64,000 nucleotides of DNA, taken from Paragyromitra xinjiangensis. Taxonomy: Eukaryota; Ascomycota; Pezizomycetes; Pezizales; Discinaceae. The notes beneath the pieces were generated by a model. It was given only the letters and a program-made list of their open reading frames with translations, was not told the DNA's origin and made no database searches. Made by a program: the position numbers and the translations under genes. The first letter of the stretch is position 1, and each line of letters begins with the position of its first letter. Where the stretch lies: contig JBCAMK010000003.1 of the NCBI GenBank assembly GCA_038503065.1, positions 2,728,001-2,792,000 of the forward strand. Reading direction: 5' to 3'. Below, piece by piece: positions 1 through 13,700 of the stretch.

Positions 1-3000
1 GTAGCCATGTCTGTCAAAAAGGAAGCGCTAGCGGCTCTCTCAGCAGCATACAAACGCCACCCCGAGAACATTGGAAAATGCATCCTCAACGGCGTCTGGC
101 AATGGCTCCGTAAGCTTGAAAACGAAGAAAAGGACTCCGCCCCAACAGCAGCCAAGACCGGTGGATCCCACCTTCATACCGCAATCCACGCAATATGTCT
201 CCCACCCGCGGAAGGCATTGATGAGGATGTCGTCAAGAACCAATTAGTCAATCTAGCAGTTGTAGCACACCACGAACTTATGCCTGGTGTCGACTGGATC
301 CGTCTATGCCAACGCGCACAGATCGACCCGGGTGATCTCGCGCGGGAGAAGGCTGCGAGACTCGTTGGCGAGATCAGGATGTATACGGGGTTGAGTGGAA
401 AGTCGACACATATTCGGGATGCGGCGCTACGGAGCTCGGCGACACTGGCGTTTGTGGCGCCGGAGACTATCACGCCGCTTATTGTGAAGTTGCTCACGGA
501 TGATTTGAATCCGGAGTTGCTACGCGGGATTGGACAGACGGAGGCTGCGATCTGGAGGACATCGGAGGGTGTGACGTTTGTGGATGTGTTATCGAAGGGG
601 AGCGGAAACGCGGTTGGCAAGGGGAAGGATACGGATACGTTGAAGTGGGAGGCGGAGCTACGCGCCCAGCTGGCGCAGAAAAAGGGAGCGGAGCGGAAGC
701 TGACGAGCGATGAGAAGGCGAAGGTAGAGGAGCAGCTGGCGAAGGAAGCTGTTATCAGGAAGAGGGTTGATGAGGTTAATCTTAAGTTGACGAGAGGGAT
801 TGGAGTTATTCAGAGTCTTGCGGATGGACCGCCGACTGCGGTTGAGATGTGGATGGGACAGGCGGTGAGAGCGTTGTTGAAGGCGATGGAGGCAGGAGCG
901 GGGTTGATTGTTGGCGATAAAGGAGTGAAAGCGTTTTTGGTAAGTTTAGTTGTGGCCATGGAGGGATGTAGGTTAATGGGTATGATAGGCGTGTTCGGAA
1001 CATGTCTCGACCAGGTTGGGTGTTCTGAGGCAGTTTATTGGGATTGATACTTTGAGGGCGTTGGGAATCAAGGAGTTAGCTCCGGAACTTCAGGAGGAGC
1101 CATTGGGAGGTAGGTTTTATTTGGTCGATTTTTATGGACATATTATCATTGACCCTGGTAACTGTAGCGCTTACTACACGTATCTTGTATCGTCTACGGT
1201 TCATGGCAGAACAACGGCCGTTTGATACGACATCTTTGGTGTACTTGCTTCCTTTTGTAGGCTTGATCTTAGAGATGGGAGGTGTGGGCGTTTCATCCTC
1301 CGAAGACACTGATGAACAAGTTGTGCTCGCTATTGAGTTTCTTACGTTCCACACAGAGACATGTGGGTTTTTATCTAGTCGCTCGAGTGAAGATATTCTA
1401 CTAATATTAATCCCACAGGCGCTGATCCTAACCTTCCTCGCGGAGATACTCTACAACTCCTTATTAACTCTATGCAGAAATACCCAGCACACTATACAAT
1501 TATCAAGGACTGCTTCCTCGACCTCTGCCGATGCATTGCCAGCTCTATCTCACCCGAGGAAATCAAAATCCTCCTCCAAGGCGTCATCACTCCCGAGGTT
1601 AACGTCCGTACTGCCACCCTACAAGCCATCGAGTCAGATATCGACCTGACAGACTTCGACTTCTCGGAAGAACTGTGGCTAGCATGTCACGACGACGTTG
1701 ATGAGAATGTGGAACTGGCTAGATCCATCTGGGAAGAGAACGTCCTCGAAGCTTACGACGGTTCTGCAGCGAAGATGATCCCCTTTTTAGAGAAACAGGA
1801 TCGGCAGCTGAGAGCTGCTGCGGCGAGGGCTTTGGCAGAGTCGGTACAGATGTTTCCAGAAGGATTCACGGATACTCTTGAGGCGCTTAAGAAGCTGTAT
1901 CTTGAGAAGGCGAAGCCGATTCTGCCGACCTATGATGAGTATGGGATGCTGAGGAAGGTTGACAATAGAGATCCGTGGGAGCCGCGGAGTGGAATCGCAT
2001 TGGCGTTCAAAGAGCTGGCGGCGGTTTTTGAGCACTCGAAGTTGATTGAGTTTTCGAAGTTCCTGATTGAAGAGGGGCCATTGGGTGATAGGAACCACAC
2101 TGTCAGAGATGAGATGATCGAAGCTGCAACGGCCATTATTGCAGCTCAGGGAGCATCACATGTCGAGGAGCTCATGAAGGTGTTTGAGCACAGTCTCGAA
2201 GGGCCGGATGATGGGTCAGAGCTTAGGGATAGGATCAACGAGGCAGTCATCATTCTTTATGGTGCATTAGGGAGGCATTTGGGGAGTGGAGATGCAAGGA
2301 TACCGGGTGTTGTGGATAGGCTGTTGGTGACGCTCAGCACACCCAGTGAAACAGTCCAGTATGCCGTTGCAGAGTGTCTGCCGCCGCTCATCAAGGCTTC
2401 GAGAGACAAGACTTCAGAATACGTTCAACGATTGCTTGATCAACTATTTACGGCTAAAGGGTATGCTGCAAGACGAGGAGCAGCATATGGTCTTGCCGGT
2501 GTCATTAAGGGACGAGGAATATCAGCGTTGAAGGATTTTCGGATCATGTCGACGCTTAAATCTGCGGTCGAAAACAAGAAGGAGCCAAATACTCGACAAG
2601 GAGCTCTCTTTGCGTTCGAGTTGCTGTCGTTGATCCTCGGGAGACTATTCGAGCCTTATGTAATACAGATACTGCCATTACTGCTTCAGAGCTTTGGCGA
2701 CAGTGTCATTGATGTTCGAGAAGCTTGTTCGGATGCCGCAAAGGTTTGCTTCTCGAGCCTAAGCTCTTATGGTGTGAAGGTTATCCTTCCAGACTTATTA
2801 GAGGGACTCGATGAGTCGGCGTGGAGAAGCAAGAAGGGTGCTTGCGAGACACTTGGAGCTATGGCCTATCTAGCGCCACATCAACTCGCTATCAGTCTAC
2901 CGGATATTATCCCCCCATTAACAACGGTGCTGAATGATTCTCATAAGGAAGTCCGATTGGCTGCGAATCGTAGTTTAAAGAAGTTCGGCGAAGTTATCAG

Positions 3001-6000
3001 TAATCCTGAGGTCAAGGATGTTGTAGACGTACTGTTGAAGGCGTTGAGCGACCCGACGAAGTATACCGACGATGCATTGGATGTGCTAATGAAGGTTTCG
3101 TTTGTGCATTACTTGGATGCGCCTTCGCTGGCTTTAGTAAGTTCTCAAGATCTCCATCTATGTTACATGTATTAGTATGGCTAATGTATCTCAGATTGCC
3201 CGTATCTTAGAACGAGGACTGAACGATAGGTCAGCGACAAAACGAAAAGCCTCGCAAATTATTGGCTCTTTAGCACATCTCACAGAGCGCAAGGATATCA
3301 TGGTTCATATTCCGATACTGGTATCTGGCTTGAAGTTGGCAATCGTGGATCCTGTTCCTGCTACACGAGCAACCGCCTCCAAAGCACTTGGGTCTCTCGT
3401 TGAGAAGCTTGGCGAGGAATCCTTGCCTGACATCATTCCTGGTCTTATGGCCACTCTCAAGTCCGATACTGGTGCAGGAGACAGGTTGGGTTCTGCACAG
3501 GCCCTTTCGGAGGTCCTATCTGGGCTTGGAACTCAACGTCTCGAGGAGACACTACCGACAATTCTTCAAAATGCAAACAGTGCAAAACCAGCCGTCCGAG
3601 AAGGTTTCATGTCATTGTTCATTTTCTTGCCAGCTTGCTTTGGGAATTCCTTCAGCGCATACCTCAACAGGATTATCCCACCTATCCTCTCCGGTCTTGC
3701 GGATGATGTTGAATCTATTAGAGAAACTTCGCTGCGAGCCGGTCGTTTGCTTGTGAAGAACTTTGCAACTAGAGCTATCGACCTACTATTACCGGAACTT
3801 GAACGTGGGCTCGCAGACAATAACCACAGAATTCGTCTATCTTCCGTTGAACTGGTTGGGGATCTTCTGTTCAATCTTACTGGTATCAGTGGTAAGGCTG
3901 AGCAAGACGATGATCTCGAAGCTACCGGAGAAGTCGGAAACTCATTGCTCGAGGTTCTTGGCCAGGAGAAACGTGACAAGGTTCTTTCGGCACTCTACAT
4001 TTGTAGGTGTGATACTTCTGGTCAAGTTAGACTTGCGGCTGTGGGTGTTTGGAAGGCATTAGTAGCCAGCCCGAGAACACTCAAGGAATTAGTACCCACT
4101 TTGACCCAACTTATTATCCGGCGACTTGCGAGCTCAAATGCAGAGCAGAAAGCTATCGCTGGGCAAGCGCTTGGGGAGTTGATTAGGAAGGCAGGTGATG
4201 GTGTTTTGGCGACCTTGTTACCAACTCTGGAAGAGGGTCTAAGGACAGCAACGGATACAGATGCTAAGCAGGGTATTTGCATTGCTCTCAAGGAGGTTGT
4301 TGTTTCAACCTCCCCAGAGGCATTGGAGGACTATCAAGCAACACTCGTGTCGGTCGTACGTACAGCATTGGTGGACGGAGATGTTGATGTACGAGAGGCT
4401 GCAGCGGAAGCCTTTGACGCCCTGCAGAAGGACATTGGCAAACGAGCGGTTGATCAAGTCTTGCCATATCTCCTTAATCTCCTTAGATCTGAAGATGAAG
4501 CAGAGCATGCGTTGGCGGCACTTCTTACACTTCTCACGGAGCAAACTCGGTCAAATATCATTCTACCAGCTCTCATCCCGACTCTTATTGCACCACCCAT
4601 CACCCACTTCAATGCTCGTGCCCTGGCTTCACTTGCGCAAGTTTCTGGGACAGCATTGAATAGGCGTCTCCCGACAATTATGAACTCTTTGATCGATGCC
4701 ATCGTCTCCTGCAAGGATCCGGAACTATTGTCAGAACTCAAATCTGCATTCGATACAGTGATCCTTTCTGTCGATGAATATGATGGATTGAACACAGCGA
4801 TGAGTGAGATGTTGAAACTTGTCAAACACGACGATCACAACAAACGTGCAGCTGCCCATGAGCATTTCGCGAAGTTCTTTGCCGAAACAGACGTCGATTA
4901 CTCCCGATATACTCAAGACTGTATCCGTGTTCTACTCATCTCTTTCGACGACCGGGACCAAAACGTGGTCAAGAATGCTTGGAACGCACTCAACGAGCTC
5001 ACCAAAAAACTTAAGAAAGAAGAGATGGAGACATTGGTGGTTTCGACTCGGCAAGTTCTCCAGCAGGTCGGTGTTGCTGGTCACGAACTGCCTGGGTTCG
5101 CTCTGCCGAAGGGAATCAATGCTATTCTACCAATTTTCTTGCAAGGTTTGATGTATGGGTCTCCGGACCAACGGACACACTCCGCATTAGCTATCTCGGA
5201 CATAATCGATCGATCGAGTGGAGAGTCTCTTCGACCTTTCGTCACACAAATCACTGGACCACTTATTCGTGTAGTCTCGGAGCGTTCAGTTGATGTTAAG
5301 GCGGCCATCCTACTGACGCTGAACTCGCTGCTGCTGAAGATTCCTACATACCTAAAACCTTTCTTGCCACAGCTGCAACGAACATTTGCAAAGTCTCTAG
5401 CAGATACTTCGAGCGAGGTGCTAAGAACCCGAGCAGCGAAAGCTTTGGGAACATTAATCACTCTAACGCCAAGGATTGATCCTTTAATATCAGAATTGGT
5501 CACAGGAGCAAAGACACCAGATCCGGGGGTCAAAGATGCAATGTTGAAAGCCTTGTACGAGGTCGTTGGCAAAGCTGGTGGTAACATGGGTGAAGCGTCA
5601 AAAGCATCTATTCTGTCACTTATCGAAGACGATCTAGATGAAGACGACGGTAACCTCCCTTACCGTGACGACAACGTAACTTTCTGGCTAACGATAATAG
5701 ATCAAATGGCAATTGCCGGCGCTCGCCTACTCGGGGTTTTGGTACGACATCTATCCCCAGATGACGCGGCAAGAGTAATCAAGTATAACTCCCTTTCACT
5801 TACTAAAATTCAACATATTCTAACTTTATTTCTAAAAGGAATCGTGCATTGAACACCGCATTTACAAAAGCATCCGTGCTTGGTTTAAATGCTGTCCTTC
5901 TAGAATCCTCAGATGCCCTTCTTGAGTCTTCGTTCTCCGAAGATACACCTTCAGTCATCAGCCAAGGAATTGCGCACAAGATCGTAAGTCTCCTATGATA

Positions 6001-6631
6001 TAATGACCATGTTTTCACGCTAACAACCAATAGCCATTTGTGTCCGACAACTGCGTTCTTGCAGCCGGAAAGTACTTGATATCAGACAATACTAACAAGA
6101 ACTTCGAGACTGTCAAAGGCCTTCTGGAAGCGCTGACCCAAGCCATTAAAGCACCTGTCAGTGGATCCATTGATACCAAGAGATTAGCTTTGGTAGTCAT
6201 CCGAACAGTCAGTCGTATGCATTTCGAGGTAAGTCTCTTGCTATACTCCCATATCTTGAACATTCTAACTAAGTTCTTAGCTCGTCCGTCCACACCTTGC
6301 CCTCCTAGCTCCTACTATTTTTGGATGTGTTCGAGACATGATAATACCCGTCAAGCTCTCAGCAGAACAAGCCTTCATTGCACTTTTCCAAGTAGTGAAT
6401 CAAGGAGAGACTGTTTTCGAGAAATACATTGCCGGAGTGGAGGGCCCACAAAAGCGAAGCATGAGCGACTACTTCAAGCGCGTCGCAGTGAAGTTGGCAG
6501 CTGCCGAGAAGGAGCGGAATGAGGCTGGTGGGGCTGGTTTGGGCTTGAATAGTGACGAGGATGAGGACTTGAGGGAGATCATGTGTGTTGGAAGAGTAGA
6601 TTTAGAAAGCGGCTGGGCAGGGGACGATTAG
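1..6631 (+). CDS. GCN1: Gcn1, translational activator of the eIF2-alpha kinase Gcn2 (5' partial)
   Basis: Gcn1 is a very large HEAT-repeat protein that binds ribosomes with Gcn20 and passes the uncharged-tRNA signal to the kinase Gcn2 in amino-acid starvation. Only the C-terminal part is here, about 2083 residues; full-length homologues have about 2670. Exons: <1..939, 989..1109, 1168..1362, 1419..3136, 3195..5782, 5839..5983, 6034..6228 and 6281..6631. Introns are 49-58 nt and every join keeps the frame (6252 nt in total). Repeated amphipathic helices of HEAT type fill the product, for example ATRATASKALGSLVEKLGEE in exon 5, within the eEF3-like and Gcn2-RWD-binding half of the family. The frame is open to base 1, so the ATG at 7 is internal. 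The gene converges on the BRCT gene 303 bp away. Family assignment is firm; exact small-exon edges rest on consensus. Confidence 0.95.
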
Positions 6632-6934
6632 ATGAAGAGGGGGTGTTTGATAACAGCAAATGATTCTTGTATCTTGTAACGGAAAAAAGCGGGTCTTCTT
6701 AGTTGCGTGCGTTTTCCCTTTTCTATTTTTGTGCATTAGAGAAAATAAAGGCATCTGGGGTGCTAGGCATTCAATTTCATGAAAAACATACATGTACAAA
6801 AACCTTCATCCCAGTAATCCGCACAGTTCAAAAAAAAGGTACATAACGCCCCGTCTATCCAGCCCCACCTCCTGATTTTCATTATAAGTTTCATACCCAA
6901 AGGAAACAAAAGCAAAGAAATACGCCACAAATAC
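6632..6934. other. GCN1 / BRCT-gene convergent intergenic region
   Basis: This 303-bp stretch separates two convergent genes. It must hold both 3' UTRs. An AATAAA hexamer on the plus strand at 6744-6749 lies 113 bp after the GCN1 stop and could serve as its polyadenylation signal. Nothing else is apparent. Confidence 0.5.
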
Positions 6935-7674
6935 TCATAATGAAGAACTCCCGTCCCCCTTGTCATCCCCGGAAAGCATCAAGCCTAGCGACTTCTGATT
7001 CGGCGCGTAGAGATTCACCACACTAAACCGAGACTCCGAGAGTCTCTTCCCGGCAGCCATAGAATCCAAAGCCCTATAGAAAAAAGCAAAAAAACCCCCC
7101 ATCAGCTATACGTTTCAAGTTGGGAAGATAAACAATGAATAGTAGCTTACCATTGCACAGACACATATTTGATATTATTCCTCCTACCCGCAATCTCCTT
7201 CTGCAACTTCCCAGCAGCCAAACCCCCTCCCATATCGGAGATAATCACGTGTGTTGTGGTCTTCCGTGCCAACGTCATGGATATCCGCGCTCCGTGGTGG
7301 GAAAGGAGACGCTTGAGTTCTACGTCTGAGATCCGCGGCGCGGTTGAGCCGTTGATGTAGATGTTGCAACCCGTGAAGATGTTCCGTGTGGGCTTTGGCG
7401 CTGAGGGCGGGTTGGAGATTTGGGTTGTGCTGGAGGTTGCAAGAGTGCCTTTGTTCCCTGCTGTAAACGAGCCTGGGATGGCAACTTTTGTGGATGTAAG
7501 GAAGGCTGTTAGTGGAGTCTGGTTTGATTTGAATTGTTGTTGCAGTTTTGCGGATCGAGATTTATGATACGCGGCGGGCTTGGAAATACCAGAGCCGACT
7601 TGATGACCAGTTGAGGTGGAATTGTACACATCCATCAGTTGCTGACGAGGTTTGATTAGTTTAGAGGGAGCCAT
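6935..7674 (-). CDS. Small single-BRCT-domain protein
   Basis: This is a 220-residue nuclear-type protein with one C-terminal BRCT domain, the phosphopeptide- or partner-binding fold of DNA-damage proteins. Exons are 7674..7151 and 7073..6935, with a 77-nt GTAAGC...CTATAG intron inside the BRCT codons for VQW-ALD; the sum is 663 nt. The domain starts near residue 97 with NIFTGCNIYINGST, continues through THVIISDMGGG and ends after W175 at SESRF. It most resembles the BRCT of Rev1-type proteins, but no Y-family polymerase domain follows, so this is a stand-alone BRCT protein known mostly from fungi. Residues 1-90 are basic and low-complexity. They include QTPLTAFL (52-59), which resembles a degenerate PCNA-interacting motif. 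The ATG at 7674 is the first in frame. The exact biological role is unknown. Confidence 0.8.
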
Positions 7675-10600
7675 TTTTTTTTGTTTTGTCGTCTATAGTA
7701 ATCCCAAGAATATACGCTGGATCCAGCAAGATATTCGATGGATTCACACTCTTAAACCCCTTTTTGTGGATGTTGTATCAAGTTAACCTGGATTGGCATC
7801 TTGAACCCTCAAAGAAGATCGACGTGGTGTTGGTGTTTTGACTTTGCCTATTACGGCTGAGTCACGACCGTGCGCGACCGTTGAAGAGACGACGCAATGC
7901 GGGTCACGTGGGATATGTCGGTGACTTGAATCAGGTACAGGGCTGCATACAGTAGTATTACCACAGGTTAAACCTGATATAATATTCCCCAAGTCTGGTA
8001 TAAGAGTTCGTAAAGAGATTGAAGTTGTGCTTTTGTTTCACCCTAGCCCTCTCCTAGCCACGCAAAAACCTGCCGGTCTTTCACATGGCGGACAATTTAC
8101 CCATCGGACAGTTTCAGCTCGACCAAACGAGAATATAATCGATATTTCTATCAAGTAATTGGCTCAGACATCGCAAAGTCCGTGCGCGTAGTCAACGCCA
8201 CAATATAATTTCATTCACGATGCTGAGATTTCATCGTGTGGAGCATCATGAAACATCTTTATCGATCGACAAAAGGGCTAGATAACACAGTCTTGTACTT
8301 CTTTGTCCCTTGGCGGCATTACATAAAAATATGCCCTCTACCGGTCCGTTTGTCCATCAGCCACTTTCACATCCCTGAATGCCTTATTTCGTTGAAATGG
8401 CTACCTACCCAAGATTACCCAGGAGCTATAATCTTTCGATTCTTCCAATAAACAACTTGATGCAATAAAACATGGGAAAGCAGCACCGTGTCACCTGAGG
8501 TTCCTACAGCACGAATCAAGCTTCGAGTTCGGACCTGCTTACGGAAGTACAGCTCGAAGTGAAACCCTATTTATCGGGATTAGATGTTACCAACAAGCGC
8601 TGTGCTCGGAGATCACGATATGACGATACGATTACTTGTCCAATTTCTTTTCAATTCTACTACTCCCGATAGCCAATATGATAAAGCTAGTCAGGCAAGT
8701 TTAGATTTCGGCCCTCAAGACCCCCTCCTTCGTGGACGTGGTTCACATGCCTCGCGAACGATTCCGCGGGCTGAATATCCAGCACCAGATCTCACAGCAC
8801 CAACACAGTAATGATCCTTCATGATTGCCGCCTACCGGGACTGGTGAGTATCGCAGCCGATAAATCGAATATGATTACGTTGATCACATGTTTCTATAGA
8901 CTCGTATTCGCGTGTTCTATTTGATTATTGATTTTCTTTGGAATATTGAAGATATCTTCTGGTTGGTGGATTATTTTGCCATCACAGAAATCACTCGGTA
9001 GTCCGTGCTTTCAACCTCGAGATAAAGTTTTTAAGATTCTAGCCTCCCTCCGCCTGACAGTTTGCCATCCATCGGACATGCATAACAAGTGTGGTTGTTT
9101 GACCACTGTTTGCTACGGTAGTACGTATACTAAGTAGCCTCGCGTAAATAATCACCTATGGGTATGTGCACGGAAAAATTCAGTATTTCTTACATGGTTC
9201 ATCCCGAAACCGCCATCTGCAAGATCTAACTGTACCGGAAAAAAGCCCGGGGAGGGGAGGGGGGGTTTTGCTTTTTGCCACTGAGGATTGACTTCCAAGG
9301 TGTAGTTATCACCATTCTCCGCTGGAAGACTCTACCTACACATAAGTGACACATTACTTGAGGTGGCTTAGTTCTCCTCTTTTCTTTTCTTTTCTTTTCT
9401 CCTTCGGACATCTTATCAGCGGATGAGCTTTCTGTATGAGGCTATAGCCCACGAGATCTGAGCACCCCATGAAAAGCCGAAAAAACGCCTGAGGTTTATC
9501 TAGCCTTTCAACTGCGAATTCTATACCAAAAGGCTCATTAGATGACATCACATGTCTGGGATTATTTCTCCGATCGATGCGTACGTCGGCCAACTTTAGA
9601 CATCCCTCAACAACGAAAATATTAACGCATGTTATTAAACCATTGATGTGACCCTGCGTGACTGAGATTTTAAAAACCCTGGATCTGTAACAGGTATTCC
9701 GAGAAAAAACCAAGAGGGTGCAGAATAATGGAGTTGCGCCCCGCGGACCAGTCGATCTTTGATTGTATGTAGCACGGACTTGCTCGGGATTGTAATCAGG
9801 CTAGGTTGGAATATTGTTCTAACCGTCATTGCGAGTCTGGCGGATTGGTTGCCACCGTTATATTGATGGAAACTGTACGAGAGAAAAATGTAAATACAGC
9901 CGAATTTACTCAGGAAAAACCCAGCACACTCCTATAAACGATTACATGGACATGCACAGACCTAAACACAGATAAAATACAAATCATTGGGTTAGGGTTC
10001 AGCTTCGTGACTAAGCAAACTTTCGTACGATTCCTCGTCAGAATCAGGAGATAAACAGTTTTCAAAACACCAGACATCATTCCAAACTATTATAAGTTTC
10101 AGAAGGGAAAGGGGTGAGCGATGCCTAGTCTGAATCGCAACTCTTTACCGGATTTTCCAAGATGAATTGTTCCGAGCTGCGGAATAAGCAATCACAGGTT
10201 ATCACTCGCGATTTCTATCGCCCCGCTGAGACATATTTTGACACACTGTAAAAGGAAAGGAGTCCAGTGACTCCCTCTGAGCCTATTAGCAATTTGCATT
10301 GTGCCGTCGCTTTTGAAATCACGTGCCTGTCACTTTCGCCAGCCAATCCTGCGATATACACGTCACAAGAAACAATCCGTAACGGTTCGGAAGAATATTC
10401 CCCTTTGAACCAGAGACAAAGCTAACCAGCGCAACAAAAAGCATGTCGCAGCCGCGATCAAATTCAGTGTTTCGGAAAATGAGAGAGAGAGCGCTAGTTG
10501 CAGCAGTTCTTTCGGTATCAATCCGACTGGCCATACTCTGCCGTGCAGCCGGAAAAAATATCATACCAAGATGTAATAGGTGGGGTAAAAGTCCCAAGTC

Positions 10601-11796
10601 CGAGGGGATCAGAATTTGGTACGGCATTGCCTATTCTGGTTCCGTATTTGCGCATAATAGGTTACATAATGTATGTGCAAGTGCCTAAAGCCTTTCGTTC
10701 CCAGGAAGAAAGGAAATGGATCTCAGGATCTGAGAAAACTTTCCAACTATCTATCCAACCCCCCTCCCCACCTCAACCCACATCCCACGATTCAGAACCA
10801 AGTAGACGGTGAAACTCACAATGTACATACGACGGGTCCGAAGTAAGCTAAAGAGAGCTTGCAGTTTATGGTTTGCCTCGCTGCGATGCTGCCAGATTTC
10901 TTGCGTCGCATGGAGTACCCGCTTCAGCGTAGGGCTGATGGCTCGAATGCAGTCGATTAACTAGGTACGGGAAGCTTCTGATCGAATCAACTGCGAGGAA
11001 ACCACTTCTTGAATTTCACATAGGCATCTCGAGGTGTGACGGAGGATGTTTGACATCCGCTATGTGCAGTCTTCTTTTGCCACACAACGCACCTTTAGGT
11101 CACCTTGACGAAGTGCTGGTGCTGAAGGCTTGTTCTCTGCAAGAAAGGTTATCGACTTTACCAGGCTCTCGTCTAACGGTCAATCTGTGCAGTGGACCAA
11201 TGGTGATTTTCCGCCGGGGGTGTGAGAGAAACTGAGACATGAACAAGGGCTATTGGCCGCGATTTTGTGCATGGGAGTCAACCGAGCAATGCAACTCTGA
11301 TCCCAGCGAACTGGAATCTAGCAACCTTGCTTAGCAGGAGGTCGACACTTACGGGTAAGGTTGTATATATACCTTGCATAACTATCATATCAAAGTACAG
11401 CAAGGTGTTCTGAGTTACCTATCATGCACAGACCTTAAACTGCACTGTAGATTACACGCACCGCGGGGAACTGCGGGCTCTGATATGGCATTTTCCGAAT
11501 CATCACGAGTGCGGGATTTGCAGAGGCGAAAGCAGACCAACGACCACCACCATGATTTCATCCGTCTCCATCCGACAGGTTGGGGCTCGGTAGTTTCACA
11601 ATATCCGTGCGTAAACGAACGCGCCTGTTATGCCAGGCAGCTCTGGGCGGACAATTAACATGGGGTACATCTATACCTACCAGTCATCATATCAAGAGCA
11701 CCAGATCACCACAGCCACTCATGAACTCATTAAGTGGGGACTAATTTTAAGAATGAGTATCACACGTTACCTCTCCCCCCTCACATCATCGTTTTT

Positions 11797-11829
11797 ATGA
11801 TGATGATGATGCTGCTGCTGATGATGATT
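11797..11829. repeat. ATG/CTG trinucleotide microsatellite
   Basis: Reading along the plus strand there are runs of ATG, then CTG, then ATG units over 33 bp. It is not inside any supported gene. Confidence 0.85.
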
Positions 11830-12857
11830 GTTAACCAAAATATATCGATTGCCTAGCTTCTGCATTTGGTGAATTCTCCGGCAATTGGCGCGCTTGTCAA
11901 TACACCTGTTTAAGACCTCGTATAGAATATAAACCTATCGATTATCTATTCCTACTTTAGGCGCTGGGAATTTCAAGGAAGGGATGGGGTGAGTGATGCC
12001 TATTCCCAAGTAACTCCAGTCGGCTTTCACGAGAAGAAAATAGGCCCATCAGGAAATAACCTGAAACAAGGGTTGCAATGAAGCGCCGCCGCACATTTGC
12101 GCCTCAGCCATATTTAGAATAACCTGGGGTAAAAGAGTTGCCTATATCGCACATAGTATGATTTCCCCACGGAGGAGGGGAGGCAAAATAGTTGTTGGAT
12201 ATTTGTGTTCTTTTATTAGCTAGCTGAATTTATTATCCGCTGGGGGTCTAGATTCACTCTTATTTGGTGAGAACGGTAGTTTACGCTCTCGGATACGAAC
12301 TTTAAAAAATAGTTTGCATTTCTGAAATTTCCTATATTCCGATTCCATATGTCCATCTGTCTGAGATGGCGTTTTGAGCAATAAAGCAGTCTAGATGTTA
12401 TTGGGGGGGTATGTAAATCGCAAGGGGACAACAAGAAAGGTCGCACGATTGTTGCCCTTATCTTGACAACGGCGGCAACGTCACACACTAGGATGGCGAA
12501 TCCGGCTCATATGACCTTCGCCGTGAAATGGTAGTAAGCAAGTGGTTTGCCGGCTTGGGGCTGAATTATTGCCTTCAGTAATTGAGACTAGGCTTAATTT
12601 TAACATCTTGTTGCTCGACAAGCGAACCTACCAAACAAACCAGGATCACAACACCCCAAGTATTTACCTCTTCGATCCCGATAAAACATAATATAGCCAT
12701 CATACGTGAGCAGAGCGAGTGTGGAGAATCGACGTTGATGAATGAAATGAAGTGGTGAGCCTTGCGGCATAAATAATGATTACGAAATACAAAAACCATG
12801 AAGTGGAACAGAGATCTCTAGATATTGTTTCGGCTCTTTCGTTTTATTCAGTCACCG

Positions 12858-12873
12858 TTTTTTTTTTTTTTTT
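12858..12873. repeat. Poly-T homopolymer (16 T)
   Basis: An uninterrupted T run in intergenic sequence. Its length may be unreliable in assembly. Confidence 0.8.
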
Positions 12874-13700
12874 ATTATTGTTCGGCTCTGATCGGCCGGT
12901 CCGCCTCGCCCAACCTACGGGGACCGGGGTTATACCATAGACGTGACTGTGCCTTCAATCGATTATTATGGGTTACCGATATTAATATCGAGCATTGATG
13001 CAAGGTGGGGGCCATTGAACGTGGCGAACGCTGATTGGAGCAGTAGCCGTAACCGGAAAACAGGTTTCACTCATTTCATCCAGAGCGAAAAGAAAAAAAA
13101 AACACATTAATTGGTGGTTTTATCGAATGAGATTTCATACAATCGGTGCCATTGGCCCGGGAACGTTATCTGCGATAATTTGTTTGGAGGGGGGGAAACT
13201 CCAGGAATGAATTTCAAGGTGGGTTGATATCGCTCCTAACAGGCAGAGTACAGAAAGGAAGACAACGTGTTTAGCGCAAGTCGATATTGGGAAGGAAATA
13301 GAGGTAGGTTATTGGGAGGCGAAGCGGATCGATCATCTGCCATTTGGATGTACACGCGCTCTTGACACGTTCAATTCGCGAAATCTAAATAATAGGATCT
13401 GGACTCTTTTTTTCTTTTACCTAGGGTCATTCGGAAGGGGGAGGGGGTTGGAAATGACACATCGTGCAAGTTCCCGCAATATTTCTCGCGCTTCTGCAAG
13501 GGGAAATTCGTTAAAAATTGGTAGCTAAAAACAAAAGCAGAAAAATAGCCCTGGAAACAGAGCTCGGGTTCTCGGTAAAATTAGATAAATTGTTGTATCT
13601 ATTTGGGGGGGGGTTTTTCCTAATCTTCTAAATACGGCTACTGTGAGGGAGGATCAACCCCCGATGGTGTTGGAGATTTGGATGAGCTCTCTGACCTTGG

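Larger units (their letters stand above)
7675..13700. other. Gene-poor region, distal part of the stuA upstream desert
   Basis: About 6 kb lies between the BRCT gene start and the first weakly coding-like frames. Open frames are short (the longest about 100 codons), mostly start at non-ATG codons and show no recognisable family. The region holds simple repeats: an ATG/CTG trinucleotide run at 11797-11829, a run of 16 T at 12858-12873 and a CTTTT run near 9377-9401. A short telomere-like GGGTTAGGGTT occurs near 9989. No tRNA gene was recognised. Confidence 0.6.

Noticed and set aside
9985..10000. Telomere-like GGGTTAGGGTT
   Set aside because: Less than two units; too short to mark an interstitial telomere.
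10090..12000. Similar GGGGTGAG(C/T)GATGCCTA motifs near 10110 and 11985, suggesting a dispersed repeat
   Set aside because: Similarity extends only about 30 bp and fades on both sides; no boundaries or third copy were seen.
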